Below are positions 36,600 to 44,656 of a stretch of DNA of 64,000 bases, in pieces. Origin of the DNA: G963665215 sp963665215 (GTDB taxonomy: Bacteria; Chloroflexota; Dehalococcoidia; Lucifugimonadales; CAUZJF01); assembly GCA_963665215.2 (NCBI GenBank), contig CAXXWW010000013.1:62001-126000 (forward strand). The letters run 5' to 3'. The notes under the pieces are model-generated. The model worked only from the letters and a program-made list of their open reading frames with translations, did not search any database and was not told the origin of the DNA. Made by a program: the position numbers and the translations under genes. Numbering within the stretch: position 1 is the stretch's first letter; every line of letters starts with the position of its first letter.

Positions 36600-38613
36600 G
36601 ATTCCCTCGTAAAAACCCCTCGTCCTCCGGGGGCAATGGGAGGATAATGTGGGGAAAGGGCGTTGGGGCAGCGCCCGGGCGAGGGAGGGGAGCATGTTCC
36701 GAGCGCGAGACCCGCAAGAGAGCCTCTGGCAGTCCCAGTTCCTGGTGACGCCGAAGAAGGCTAAGCGCCTGGAGGGGAGTTGGGCCGAGGTTTTCCGAAA
36801 CGAGGCGCTCCCCCTGATTGACGAGGAGCTCTTTGCTCCGATGTACTGCGCGGACAACGGCCGTCCCAACCGAGCGGTGCAGACCGTCCTCGGGGTCCAC
36901 CTTCTCAAAGAGATGTTCAACCTCACCGACGGTGAAGCCCTGGAGCAGCTAGAGTTCAACCTGCTCTGGCACCACGCCCTGCGGCTGGACATCGAGGAGA
37001 CCCACCTGCCCCAGAAGACCCTCCACAACTTCCGAGTTCGCCTGATGCAGCACGATGGTGGCCGGCTGGCTTTCCAGGAGACCACGGACCGGATCATCCA
37101 GGCGCTGGGCATACGCACCGGAAAGCAACGGCTGGACTCCACCCACATCATGAGCAACATCGCTACACTCACCCGGCTGGGCCTGTTCTGTGAGACGATG
37201 CGGTTGTTCCTGCGGGCCTTGCGCTGGGAGCACCCAGAGCTTCGCCCTGTGGTTCCGGAGGGCCTCCTGGGGCGCTATTTGAAGGAAGAAGACGAGGCGA
37301 CCCACTACGAGGACGCCCACACGGGGGAGGGTCGGCGACGCCTTTCGGTCTGTGCCCGGGACCTCTACCGGCTGGTGGACCGGTTCCGTGGCACGACTGC
37401 TGCCCAGCTGGAGGAGTATCGGCTGCTGGAACGGCTGCTGCGGGAGCAGTGCCATGTGGGCAAACACCGGGACGGGCGCCCGGGGGACGATGATGACGAT
37501 GCTGGGGAATGCAAGGTGCCCGTGGCCCTGAAGGACCCGAAGCAGGTGTCCGCCGACTCGCTGCAATCGCCCCACGACCCGGATGTGACCTACAGCGGCC
37601 ACAAGGGGAAGGGGTACGAGGTGCAGGTGGCGGAGACCTGCCACGAGGAGAACGCCACCCAGCTCATCACCCACGTGGAGGTGACCCCCTCGAGTGGGAG
37701 CGACACCGACGTGAGCGTGCCGGTCGTTGACGGGCTCGCGGAGCGGAAGGTCCGACCGGACGAGCTCTTCGTCGACACGGCGTATGGGTCGGGCCGCAAC
37801 GCCTTCGAAGCCTCGCGCCGGGGAACGGAACTGGTGAGCCCGGTGGCGGGGTCGGCGCCGGGGAACTCGCACGAAGGAGAGCGTGACGGACCACCGCCGC
37901 TCACCGCCGCGGACTTCCAGATCGACGTCACAGGGGAGCAGGCCACGGTGTGCCCCGCCGGCCACCCGTCCATCGAGGAGCACGAGTTGGAGGATGCGCC
38001 GGAGCGGGTAGAGGTCCACTTTGCCAGGACAACATGCGAGCCCTGCCCCTTGCGGTCCCGTTGCCCAGTGAAGCTGGACCGGCGTGCGGGGGACTACGTC
38101 CTCAAGGCGGACCTGGTGAAGGTAAACATCGAGCGGCGCCGGAGGGCCGAGGCCACCGAGGAGTGGCGCAAGCGGTATGACATAAGGGCCGGGATCGAGG
38201 GAACGAACTCCGAGCTCAAGCGCGCCCACGGGCTTGGGCGCTTGCGGGTGCGAGGGGGCCGTCGGGTGCGGCTTGCCGTCTACCTGAAGACGTTGGCGTG
38301 CAACTTCAAGCGGATGGTCCATGCACGCCTGGTGGAGATGGAGAACACGGCTCAGCGGGCGGTCGGGACGGTACCTGCGGTCGCGGCCGCATGAGGGCGC
38401 CGCTCCACAGCTTCCACCGGGTGCCCTGAGCCACGGAAGGGGTACCGCAACGGGATCACGCTTGTCCTGAGCGCGGCAGATGGTGCGGTGAGCCCAGCAG
38501 CCGGCATCCCGTGGCCTCCTGAGCCCAGCAGCCGGCATCCCGTGGCCTCCTCCCTTCCAGGCCCCTTCGCACGCCAGGGTTCATCTCAAACAGGCCTTTT
38601 TGCGAGGGAATCA
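36600..38613 (+). mobile_element. IS1182-family element, copy 1 (2014 bp)
   Basis: The ends are GATTCCCTCGTAAAAA and its near complement TTTTTGCGAGGGAATC. The 6-base target duplication ATTATT is at 36594-36599 and 38614-38619. It is 32 bp longer than copy 2 because of a tandem duplication near 38490-38555. It separates a gene from its ribosome binding site in the operon at 34811-41279. Confidence 0.92.
36694..38394 (+). CDS. IS1182-family transposase, copy 1
   Basis: The 566-residue protein begins at ATG 36694 after GAGGGGAGC. The N-terminal DUF772-like domain reads FAPMYCADNGRPNRAVQTVL and LLKEMFNLTDGEALEQL. The DDE core has RLDSTHIMSN, FVDTAYGSGRN and IEGTNSELKRAHGL. A zinc-knuckle-like CEPCPLRSRCPV segment lies before the last catalytic part. 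The frame is intact, so the element may be active. It is almost identical to the copy at 48068. Confidence 0.92.
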   Translation: MFRARDPQESLWQSQFLVTPKKAKRLEGSWAEVFRNEALPLIDEELFAPMYCADNGRPNRAVQTVLGVHLLKEMFNLTDGEALEQLEFNLLWHHALRLDIEETHLPQKTLHNFRVRLMQHDGGRLAFQETTDRIIQALGIRTGKQRLDSTHIMSNIATLTRLGLFCETMRLFLRALRWEHPELRPVVPEGLLGRYLKEEDEATHYEDAHTGEGRRRLSVCARDLYRLVDRFRGTTAAQLEEYRLLERLLREQCHVGKHRDGRPGDDDDDAGECKVPVALKDPKQVSADSLQSPHDPDVTYSGHKGKGYEVQVAETCHEENATQLITHVEVTPSSGSDTDVSVPVVDGLAERKVRPDELFVDTAYGSGRNAFEASRRGTELVSPVAGSAPGNSHEGERDGPPPLTAADFQIDVTGEQATVCPAGHPSIEEHELEDAPERVEVHFARTTCEPCPLRSRCPVKLDRRAGDYVLKADLVKVNIERRRRAEATEEWRKRYDIRAGIEGTNSELKRAHGLGRLRVRGGRRVRLAVYLKTLACNFKRMVHARLVEMENTAQRAVGTVPAVAAA

Positions 38614-38669
38614 TTATTACCCTCACCTCGCTCCTCTCCTTGGGCTCGGTGGAGAGAAGGCTACAGTTG

Positions 38670-39464
38670 CTACCTCACCCAGTGGCGGAACAAGGGCTTG
38701 ACGTTACCGGGAAGTCGATCAAACGCGTCGGCGGGGACGGCGGGTACCTGCGGCTGTTTCAGACCCGGCTCGTCCACCATGCGAGCGCGCTCATCGGAGC
38801 CGGGCATCAGGATGTTCAGGTTAAGCCACCATGGCGCGTAGCGAACGGCGACGCCAACCCGCGTACTGTCCGCCATGTTCGGAGCCGTGGCATGCCAGAG
38901 CCGGCTGTCGAACATCAAGATGTCTCCCGCTTCCCCGGTGGCTTGAACCTCGGTCGGATAAGGCGCCGTGGCGTCGGCGCCGTTGTCTCCGCTGGGGTTG
39001 TTGCTCGAGCGATGGCTGCCGGGCACCAGGAGCGTTCCACCCGTCACGGTGCTGAAGGGCGAGAGCATCCAGATAGTGGTCAGGTGCTGGACCACGTCGG
39101 GATAGGGCGCCGGTATATGGCCGGCGTTGCTCTGATTGAATGGCCAATCGGCGTGCCATACGCCACGGCTGTTGCCGGGCGTGTTGAAAATGGCCGTCGT
39201 GAAGGAGATCCGAACGTTGTGGCCGAATAGGGCTTTTGTCACGGCGAGAATGCGGCTGTCGGCCAGGTAAGGGGCGAAGGACTGATCGTACGAGATCAGG
39301 CCGAAGTTGGCGTCTACGCCCGTCGTCCTGCCCTTGGTGCCGGACTCGGCCACGGTGGCCTCGACACTGCCGCGGACTGCGTCTACTTTGTCTCGAGGTA
39401 TCACCCCTTCGACGACGCAAAACCCGTCCATTTTAAGGTGCATCAATATTTTCTCGACGTTCAC
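38670..39464 (-). CDS. Phytanoyl-CoA dioxygenase family protein (PhyH)
   Basis: The 264-residue protein is an Fe(II)/2-oxoglutarate-dependent oxygenase of the PhyH family. Iron ligands are H104 and D106 in GVWHADWPF and H191 in SRLWHATAP; R202 is positioned to bind 2-oxoglutarate. These enzymes hydroxylate diverse small molecules, not only phytanoyl-CoA. The GTG at 39464 has AGGGGGGAAT upstream and gives the natural start MNVEKILMHLKMDGF. The gene follows the glycosidase-like gene at 39522 after 57 bases, so it belongs to that minus-strand operon. PhyH expansions are frequent in marine Chloroflexota. Confidence 0.88.
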   Translation of the reverse strand: MNVEKILMHLKMDGFCVVEGVIPRDKVDAVRGSVEATVAESGTKGRTTGVDANFGLISYDQSFAPYLADSRILAVTKALFGHNVRISFTTAIFNTPGNSRGVWHADWPFNQSNAGHIPAPYPDVVQHLTTIWMLSPFSTVTGGTLLVPGSHRSSNNPSGDNGADATAPYPTEVQATGEAGDILMFDSRLWHATAPNMADSTRVGVAVRYAPWWLNLNILMPGSDERARMVDEPGLKQPQVPAVPADAFDRLPGNVKPLFRHWVR

Positions 39465-39521
39465 GAGGGATTCCCCCCTAAGGGTTTGCTCGGGTGATCC
39501 AACATCTGTCCACCGCAAAAG

Positions 39522-41279
39522 TTAACCCGGTGTGCGGTAGGAGAGATCCCAGTCGCCCAGCTTCCGAAGGCTTACCGTCCTGGGGCCGAGCTCCGGCTCT
39601 CCGGCCTCTGCCCAGGCTCGAATGTCGTCCTTGTGGCCGAGGCTGCGGAGGGCGTTATAGGACGTAGAGAAGTTGGACCTACCGACGTTGCTGTCCCAGA
39701 AAAACAGCTCCTCGCCCCCAGCGCGGTATACGAGGTCAGCCATGCGGCGAAAGTCCTCGGCACTCTGCTGCCGTGGCATGATGTTGAGCGCCAGCCTGCA
39801 CCGGGTGCCGCTCGTGAGAGATACGAAATACTCGACGTCGGCGGGGTCCGTCCACGACCTGGCCATGCTGTCGAGATTCGGACGGGACGTATAGGGGACG
39901 ATCAGGTCGACGAGCTCCTGGTCGATCCACGCCTTGAGGTCGAGGCCATAGAGCATGTTCTCCTGCGAGGTGCTCATGACGATGGCCGATACCTCGATCT
40001 TCCTCCGGCCCTGGCTCTTTGCCTCGTCGTCCATTGCATCCCGCACCTCGCGCATGAACTGTGTCATGGTACGAGCACGGTAGGAGAGCCAGCGGGCGTC
40101 GTCCCTGTCGAGTTGCCGGGGGTCTTCGCCGAACTCCTTTTTGAAGCCGTCCACAAGAGGAGGCTCGTACTCGACGAAGGGCGGGCGCCGGTTGTAGAGG
40201 AGACATATGCCGTCGACGTCGTACCCGGCGATCTCGCGGAACACGGATACCACGTACCGGCGCGCCTCCGCGAACGAGTACGAGATGCGCGGCGTGACCC
40301 CGCCGCCTCGATCGATGCTCCGCAACTCGGGATGGTACTTGTAAAAGGACGCGCCGTAGTTGAAGTAGTCCACGGGCGGTGGGTAGTAGAACCCGGTCAT
40401 GCGATAGCCGGCGTGAAACTCCATGCCGATCTCGTGGGTGTGGTCGAGGGCGACCTGGAACGGGTCTACGCCCTCGTCTCGGAACACGCGCCAGCTCTCG
40501 GCAAGCTTGCGGTAGCCCTGGGGGCCGAAGTCCTCCAGGCCGTCGAAGGTGGACCGGCGGCCAATTTTGCTCAGGTACTGGAGCAGGTCGCCCCCGCCGG
40601 CCTCCCAGCACAGCCGGGAGAAGTCGGTGTCGCGGTACGGCTCGATGTGGCGGCGGATGTGCTCGGCGGTGGTGGGTCGGTACGCGAAGTGGACGCCGTG
40701 GGCGTCGTTGTGAGCGAACAGGCGCCGGTGGGCCCGGTCCTGGCGGCCCGCCTCGACGGCGCTCACCTCGGCGTCGGTGAGGGGCACCAGCTTGACGTAG
40801 GCTATCTGCGCACTGGGAGACTCGACCGAGCCTGTTCCACCGCCGGACGCGACCTGGTAGGATATCTGGCCGAACACTAGGTCCTGGTCGGTGAGGTCGA
40901 CTATCCGCCAGAACATCTCCTCTATGGACAGCTCGTGGACCGCCATCTCCGAGGGGGCACGTCTCAGCATGGAGAAGGTGTCATCGCCGCTGAGTCTGAG
41001 CAGCACCTCGGAGCCCTCTCCGTAGTGGGGGAACACGCCGACAGAGACGGCGTGCCACCCGGAGACTTTGAGGGGATAGGTCACCTCCGGCGCGCCCGTC
41101 TCCGGTCCAGCCAGCAGCATGACGCCGGAGACCACGTCCGTCTCGTAGTCGAGCAACCGCCATCGCCCGGGCGGCGGCGACTGGGTTAGTGCGTCCGTAG
41201 GCTGGCAGCTATCAAGGTCCCCCAGGTAGACTGGGTCCCCCGACAGCCAGCGGTCGGCGAACTGTTCGGTGTCGCTCAT
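39522..41279 (-). CDS. Glycoside-hydrolase-like (GHL10-type) TIM-barrel protein 1
   Basis: The 585-residue protein starts at ATG 41279 after AGGGGGA. It is similar throughout to the gene at 34811: FYYPPPVDYFNYGASFYKYHP, TPRISYSFAEARRYVV, VDGICLLYNRRPPFVEYEPP and NIMPRQQSAEDFRRMA are the shared landmarks. The family resembles GHL10 (DUF187) glycosidase-like proteins and is probably a carbohydrate-active or related TIM barrel. No signal sequence is seen, so the substrate should be taken up first. It is the first gene of the operon with PhyH and protein 2. Confidence 0.7.
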   Translation of the reverse strand: MSDTEQFADRWLSGDPVYLGDLDSCQPTDALTQSPPPGRWRLLDYETDVVSGVMLLAGPETGAPEVTYPLKVSGWHAVSVGVFPHYGEGSEVLLRLSGDDTFSMLRRAPSEMAVHELSIEEMFWRIVDLTDQDLVFGQISYQVASGGGTGSVESPSAQIAYVKLVPLTDAEVSAVEAGRQDRAHRRLFAHNDAHGVHFAYRPTTAEHIRRHIEPYRDTDFSRLCWEAGGGDLLQYLSKIGRRSTFDGLEDFGPQGYRKLAESWRVFRDEGVDPFQVALDHTHEIGMEFHAGYRMTGFYYPPPVDYFNYGASFYKYHPELRSIDRGGGVTPRISYSFAEARRYVVSVFREIAGYDVDGICLLYNRRPPFVEYEPPLVDGFKKEFGEDPRQLDRDDARWLSYRARTMTQFMREVRDAMDDEAKSQGRRKIEVSAIVMSTSQENMLYGLDLKAWIDQELVDLIVPYTSRPNLDSMARSWTDPADVEYFVSLTSGTRCRLALNIMPRQQSAEDFRRMADLVYRAGGEELFFWDSNVGRSNFSTSYNALRSLGHKDDIRAWAEAGEPELGPRTVSLRKLGDWDLSYRTPG

Positions 41280-41806
41280 ATTGTCCCCCTGGGTCGTCTC
41301 CAGCCGCACCAGGGCTGCGAAACGGGCGATTGGGCGGCAGGATTTTGGCCGGGGTAGGGGGCAAGTTTCAAACCTGCCCCATACGGTAGGCTAGGGCGCC
41401 CTATGGAAAAAACCGAGCGTCTTGCCTGGCGCGGCACGATGCGCCTAGCAGCCCATCGAGGCCGCGCTTGAATTAAAGCACCAAACCCCGATATGTCAAG
41501 CTTGTGGATCGACTGCGAGCCGTGGCCGAGTGTTAGGAGGTTGCAACCTTCACAGAGAGTGACCTGACCTGTCATGCCGTACGCGCCATCGAGATCGGTA
41601 AGGTCCGGCGACTCCGTGGGGCGAAGGAAAACGCGGCTAGGTCGCCGACCAGCATCAACTCAGCGGCGTACTGTACGTTGAGGCTGTCGCGCTTGCTCTC
41701 GACAGGGCCTATAAGGACGCCGCGAGCTTCCAGAAGAGTCGCCCGCCCGGTTTAAAATAGCGGCGAAGGGCGTCTTGCCTGCTACTAATGCGGGAGGGAC
41801 CGGCGG
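41280..41806. other. Intergenic region with a possible gene remnant
   Basis: On the minus strand at about 41573-41751 one frame reads LLEARGVLIGPVESKRDSLN and then VQYAAELMLVGDLAAF, with a protein-like composition but no start codon. I do not recognise it. The rest should contain the promoter of the glycosidase-like operon; no convincing boxes were found. Confidence 0.35.
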
Positions 41807-42220
41807 TCAGCTTTCGCCATGCGGCTCGGCCTGAAAGACTGTCGCCTCTCCTGTGAGCACTTCCTCGCCGCGCTGGTTTGTGACCGTAAACTCGATGTCC
41901 GCCTTCGGCCGCTGTGGGTCTACCGACCGCACTCTTGCCTCGGCCCGGATCGTATCGCCGATGTAGACAGGTCGCGGAAAAGACCAGCTCTGGCTGATGA
42001 ACACCGTTCCCGGTCCGGGCATGTCCATCGCCACGAGCGCATGTAGCAACCCGGTGGTGATGCCTCCCTGGGCGATCAGCCTTTTGAATCGGGTCTGGGC
42101 CGCGAACGCCTCGTCGAAATGCAGAGGATTATAGTCTCCGGTGATCTCGGCGTACCCCCTGACCATCTCCGGCGTGACCGTCATCTCTCTGGCCGCCGTC
42201 TGCCCTGACGTGAGTTCCAT
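41807..42220 (-). CDS. MaoC-family (R)-enoyl-CoA hydratase
   Basis: The 137-residue hotdog protein has the hydratase 2 motif: GDYNPLHFDEAFA with the catalytic Asp and His, followed by FKRLIAQGGITTGLLHAL. It should hydrate trans-2-enoyl-CoA to (R)-3-hydroxyacyl-CoA. It is a stand-alone single domain of normal length. It lies 33 bases downstream of the truncated MFS gene on the same strand, so the two probably formed an operon before the IS arrived. Confidence 0.88.
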   Translation of the reverse strand: MELTSGQTAAREMTVTPEMVRGYAEITGDYNPLHFDEAFAAQTRFKRLIAQGGITTGLLHALVAMDMPGPGTVFISQSWSFPRPVYIGDTIRAEARVRSVDPQRPKADIEFTVTNQRGEEVLTGEATVFQAEPHGES

Positions 42221-42253
42221 GCATCACCCCATTGTTAATGTATCGGTGGAATG

Positions 42254-42844
42254 CTAGCGCCGGCCGTCTGCGAGCCTCCGGGCCTCTGGAAGGCTGCGCA
42301 GCCGCAGCATTGCCAGAGTGCCCAGGACCGGCCCGATGGCCAGGGCCGCGAACGCGAGTCCCCAGCCGGGGCCGGCCGCCAGTATGGGTACCAGCTTGAT
42401 GCTCGCCGCGGTAAGAGCGAAGCCGAGGCCCGTCTGGAAGGTGAGCACCGTCCCCCGGTATGCCGGGTCGCACAGCTCGATGGTCGCCGTCGAGAACTGG
42501 GCCGAGTCCGCTATTACCGAGGCTCCCCATACCAGCGCCAATATGACGATAATTGGGGTCCAGCTGAAAGGAAGGAACCCGATCACTAGGGCGCAGCCCC
42601 CGCTCAGCACCATCGGAACGATCGTTGCAATGGTGCGCCCGTGGCGGTCCGAGGCGATTCCCGCCAGCACACTGCCTGCGGCCCCTGCCACGAAGACCGC
42701 GAAGGCCAGGACGCTGGCAAGCTCCAGACTCTCGCCAACCAGCGGCCTTGTGCCGAATACTGCCAGGAGATAGGCTCCGATCCAGGCCCACATAGCGTAC
42801 AGCTCCCACATGTGGCCCAGGTACCCCACCAGTGTCAGCCTAAG
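42254..42844 (-). pseudogene. MFS transporter, 5'-truncated by IS1380
   Basis: The remaining 195 residues hold the C-terminal six helices of a major facilitator transporter, beginning LTLVGYLGHMWELYAMWAWIG. The segment GIASDRHGRTIATIVP is the loop between helices 8 and 9 with the D-R-x-G-R signature. The N-terminal six helices and the start are absent. On the other side of IS1380 copy 3 is the pcrA promoter region, so the missing half was deleted or lies elsewhere. Confidence 0.8.
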
Positions 42845-44563
42845 CCCGAATCCACCGAAGGAGGGCGTCGGGTTAGCGTCCTGAGGCGGCAAGAAGGTGC
42901 TCCTGTGCTTCTGGGATAATGGTTTTGTAGCAAAAAAACGGCCCCGGAAAAGGAGCACCCAGTAGATGCTGCCACGCAACCACCCCGACCGGATCCAAAT
43001 CACCTTCGACGACCGCCGCTTGGTGGCCAATGCCGGGCTGCTCCTTCCGGCCACCCTGGCGCGGCACCTCGGCCTGCCCGAACTCGTCCGGCAGCGCCTC
43101 GACCTGGGCGATGCCCCGGGGCGGGCGAACACGAGCGACAAGATGATGACGCTGGTGGCGTCTGCGCTGGCTGGGGGCGACTGCATTGACGACGCCGATG
43201 TGTTGCGCACCGGGGGGACGGCCTGCACCCTGGGCGGCACGGTCAAGGCGCCATCCACCCTGGGCACCTTCCTGCGCAGCTTCCGGTGGGGCCACGTCCG
43301 TCAACTCGACCGGGTGAGCCGCGAGTTGCTGGCCCGGGCTTGGCAGGCCGGGGCGGGACCCGGCGACGGGCCCCTGACCATTGACCTGGACTCCACCATC
43401 TGCGAGACCTACGGACTGGCCAAGGAGGGCGCCCGCCACCACGGCTATACCGGCAAGCGGGGCTACCACCCGCTGCTGGCCATCGCCGCCGGCACCGGAG
43501 ACGTGCTGATGTCCCGGCTGCGCGAGGGCCGGGCCAACACCGCCCGCGGCGCCGCCCACTTCCTGCGGGAGACGGTGGGACGGGTGCGCTACGCCGGGGC
43601 CAACGGACGACTCACGCTACGGGCCGACAGCGGGTTCTACACTCATGGCGTGGTATCCGTCTGCCGCAAGATGGATGTCCGCTTCTCCATCACCATCCGC
43701 CAGCACAAAAGCCTGCACAATCTCATCGAGGCGATACCCGAAGATGCCTGGACGCCGATTCCTTACTGGATGGACGGCGCCGCCGATGTGGCCGAGACCA
43801 CCTGCACCCCCTTCCAGGCCGAGGCGGACGCCGCGCCGGTACGGCTCATCGTCCGGCGGGTGAAGCCGACGCCCGGTTCCCAACTGGCCCTCTTCGCCAA
43901 ATACAGCTATCATGGCTTCATCACCGACCGGGACGGGGAGTTGCTCGAACTGGAGGCTGACCATCGCCGCCACGCCGAGATCGAGAATGCCATACGCGAC
44001 CTCAAGTACGGCGTCGGGCTGAACCATCTCCCCTCGGGCCGCTTCGCCGCCAACGGCGCCTGGCTGGCCGTCCAGACGATGGCCCACAACCTGGCCCGCT
44101 GGACGGCGCGGATCGGTCTGGGAGAGCGGATAGCCACCACCAAGACCCTCCGGCGGCGGTTCTTCTCCCTGGCCGGACGGCTCACCCGCTCGGCACGCCG
44201 GTTGACCCTGCATCTTCCGGATCGCTGGCCTTGGGCTGAGAAGTTCAGCCGCGCCTTGGCCCGGCTGCGAGCCATTCCACTCCCGGCCTGACGGCACCGT
44301 CGGCGACCGACCCACCCACCGGACAACCGAAGATCCCCGCAGACTCGTGCCAGCCCGGTCCGAGAGAGTTCCCTGCTGCGTATTCTCTCGCCATCCCGCG
44401 CATCGCAGCTCCCGCAGACGGCCATAGGGGCCCCTGTGCGGCGATGAAGACCGTCCGCCGACCTCCCTACCCCAAATGGAACCCAGGCTATTTCCCCTGT
44501 AGCTCCCTCACCCCCCTTCCGCTTTCCTCACGCCGTCCATCGGTGTCCTTCGGTGGATTCGGG
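42845..44563 (+). mobile_element. IS1380-family element, copy 3 (1719 bp)
   Basis: It is a full-length copy, nearly identical to copy 2 and in the same orientation. The flanking pentamers CTAAG and CTTAA do not match, so no target duplication remains. Copies 2 and 3 bracket 25 kb as direct repeats, so homologous recombination between them could delete that interval. Confidence 0.92.
42966..44291 (+). CDS. IS1380-family transposase, copy 3
   Basis: The frame is intact at 441 residues and encodes the same protein as the copy at 16184; I saw only a few silent differences, for example in the codons for KEGARHH. All DDE motifs are present. It is probably functional together with copy 2. Confidence 0.93.
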   Translation: MLPRNHPDRIQITFDDRRLVANAGLLLPATLARHLGLPELVRQRLDLGDAPGRANTSDKMMTLVASALAGGDCIDDADVLRTGGTACTLGGTVKAPSTLGTFLRSFRWGHVRQLDRVSRELLARAWQAGAGPGDGPLTIDLDSTICETYGLAKEGARHHGYTGKRGYHPLLAIAAGTGDVLMSRLREGRANTARGAAHFLRETVGRVRYAGANGRLTLRADSGFYTHGVVSVCRKMDVRFSITIRQHKSLHNLIEAIPEDAWTPIPYWMDGAADVAETTCTPFQAEADAAPVRLIVRRVKPTPGSQLALFAKYSYHGFITDRDGELLELEADHRRHAEIENAIRDLKYGVGLNHLPSGRFAANGAWLAVQTMAHNLARWTARIGLGERIATTKTLRRRFFSLAGRLTRSARRLTLHLPDRWPWAEKFSRALARLRAIPLPA

Positions 44564-44611
44564 CTTAATCAATTGGGACTCCCACTCCATCGTTGTGGCC
44601 CCGACTGGCCC

Positions 44612-44639
44612 TTGCCTGAGTCCCGTACGGTGCTATAAT
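44612..44639 (+). promoter_or_regulatory. Promoter of pcrA
   Basis: TTGCCT (44612-44617) and TATAAT (44634-44639) are 16 bases apart. Transcription near 44646 leaves only about 11 bases before the pcrA ATG. The promoter lies 48 bases from the end of IS1380 copy 3. Confidence 0.65.
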
Positions 44640-44656
44640 CTTCCCCAGGCACCCCA

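Noticed and set aside
36949..38538. Long antisense frame (529 residues) across the IS1182 transposase, and its twin at 48323-49957
   Set aside because: Both are shadows of a GC-rich real gene; the translation is low in complexity and matches no family, while the plus-strand frame has all transposase motifs.
39633..40880. Plus-strand frame of 415 residues
   Set aside because: Antisense shadow of the glycosidase-like gene; repetitive Val/Glu/Gly pattern and no motif.
42129..42809. Minus-strand frame of 226 residues over the MFS and MaoC genes
   Set aside because: It is an out-of-frame reading; the other frame shows transmembrane helices and the MFS loop motif.
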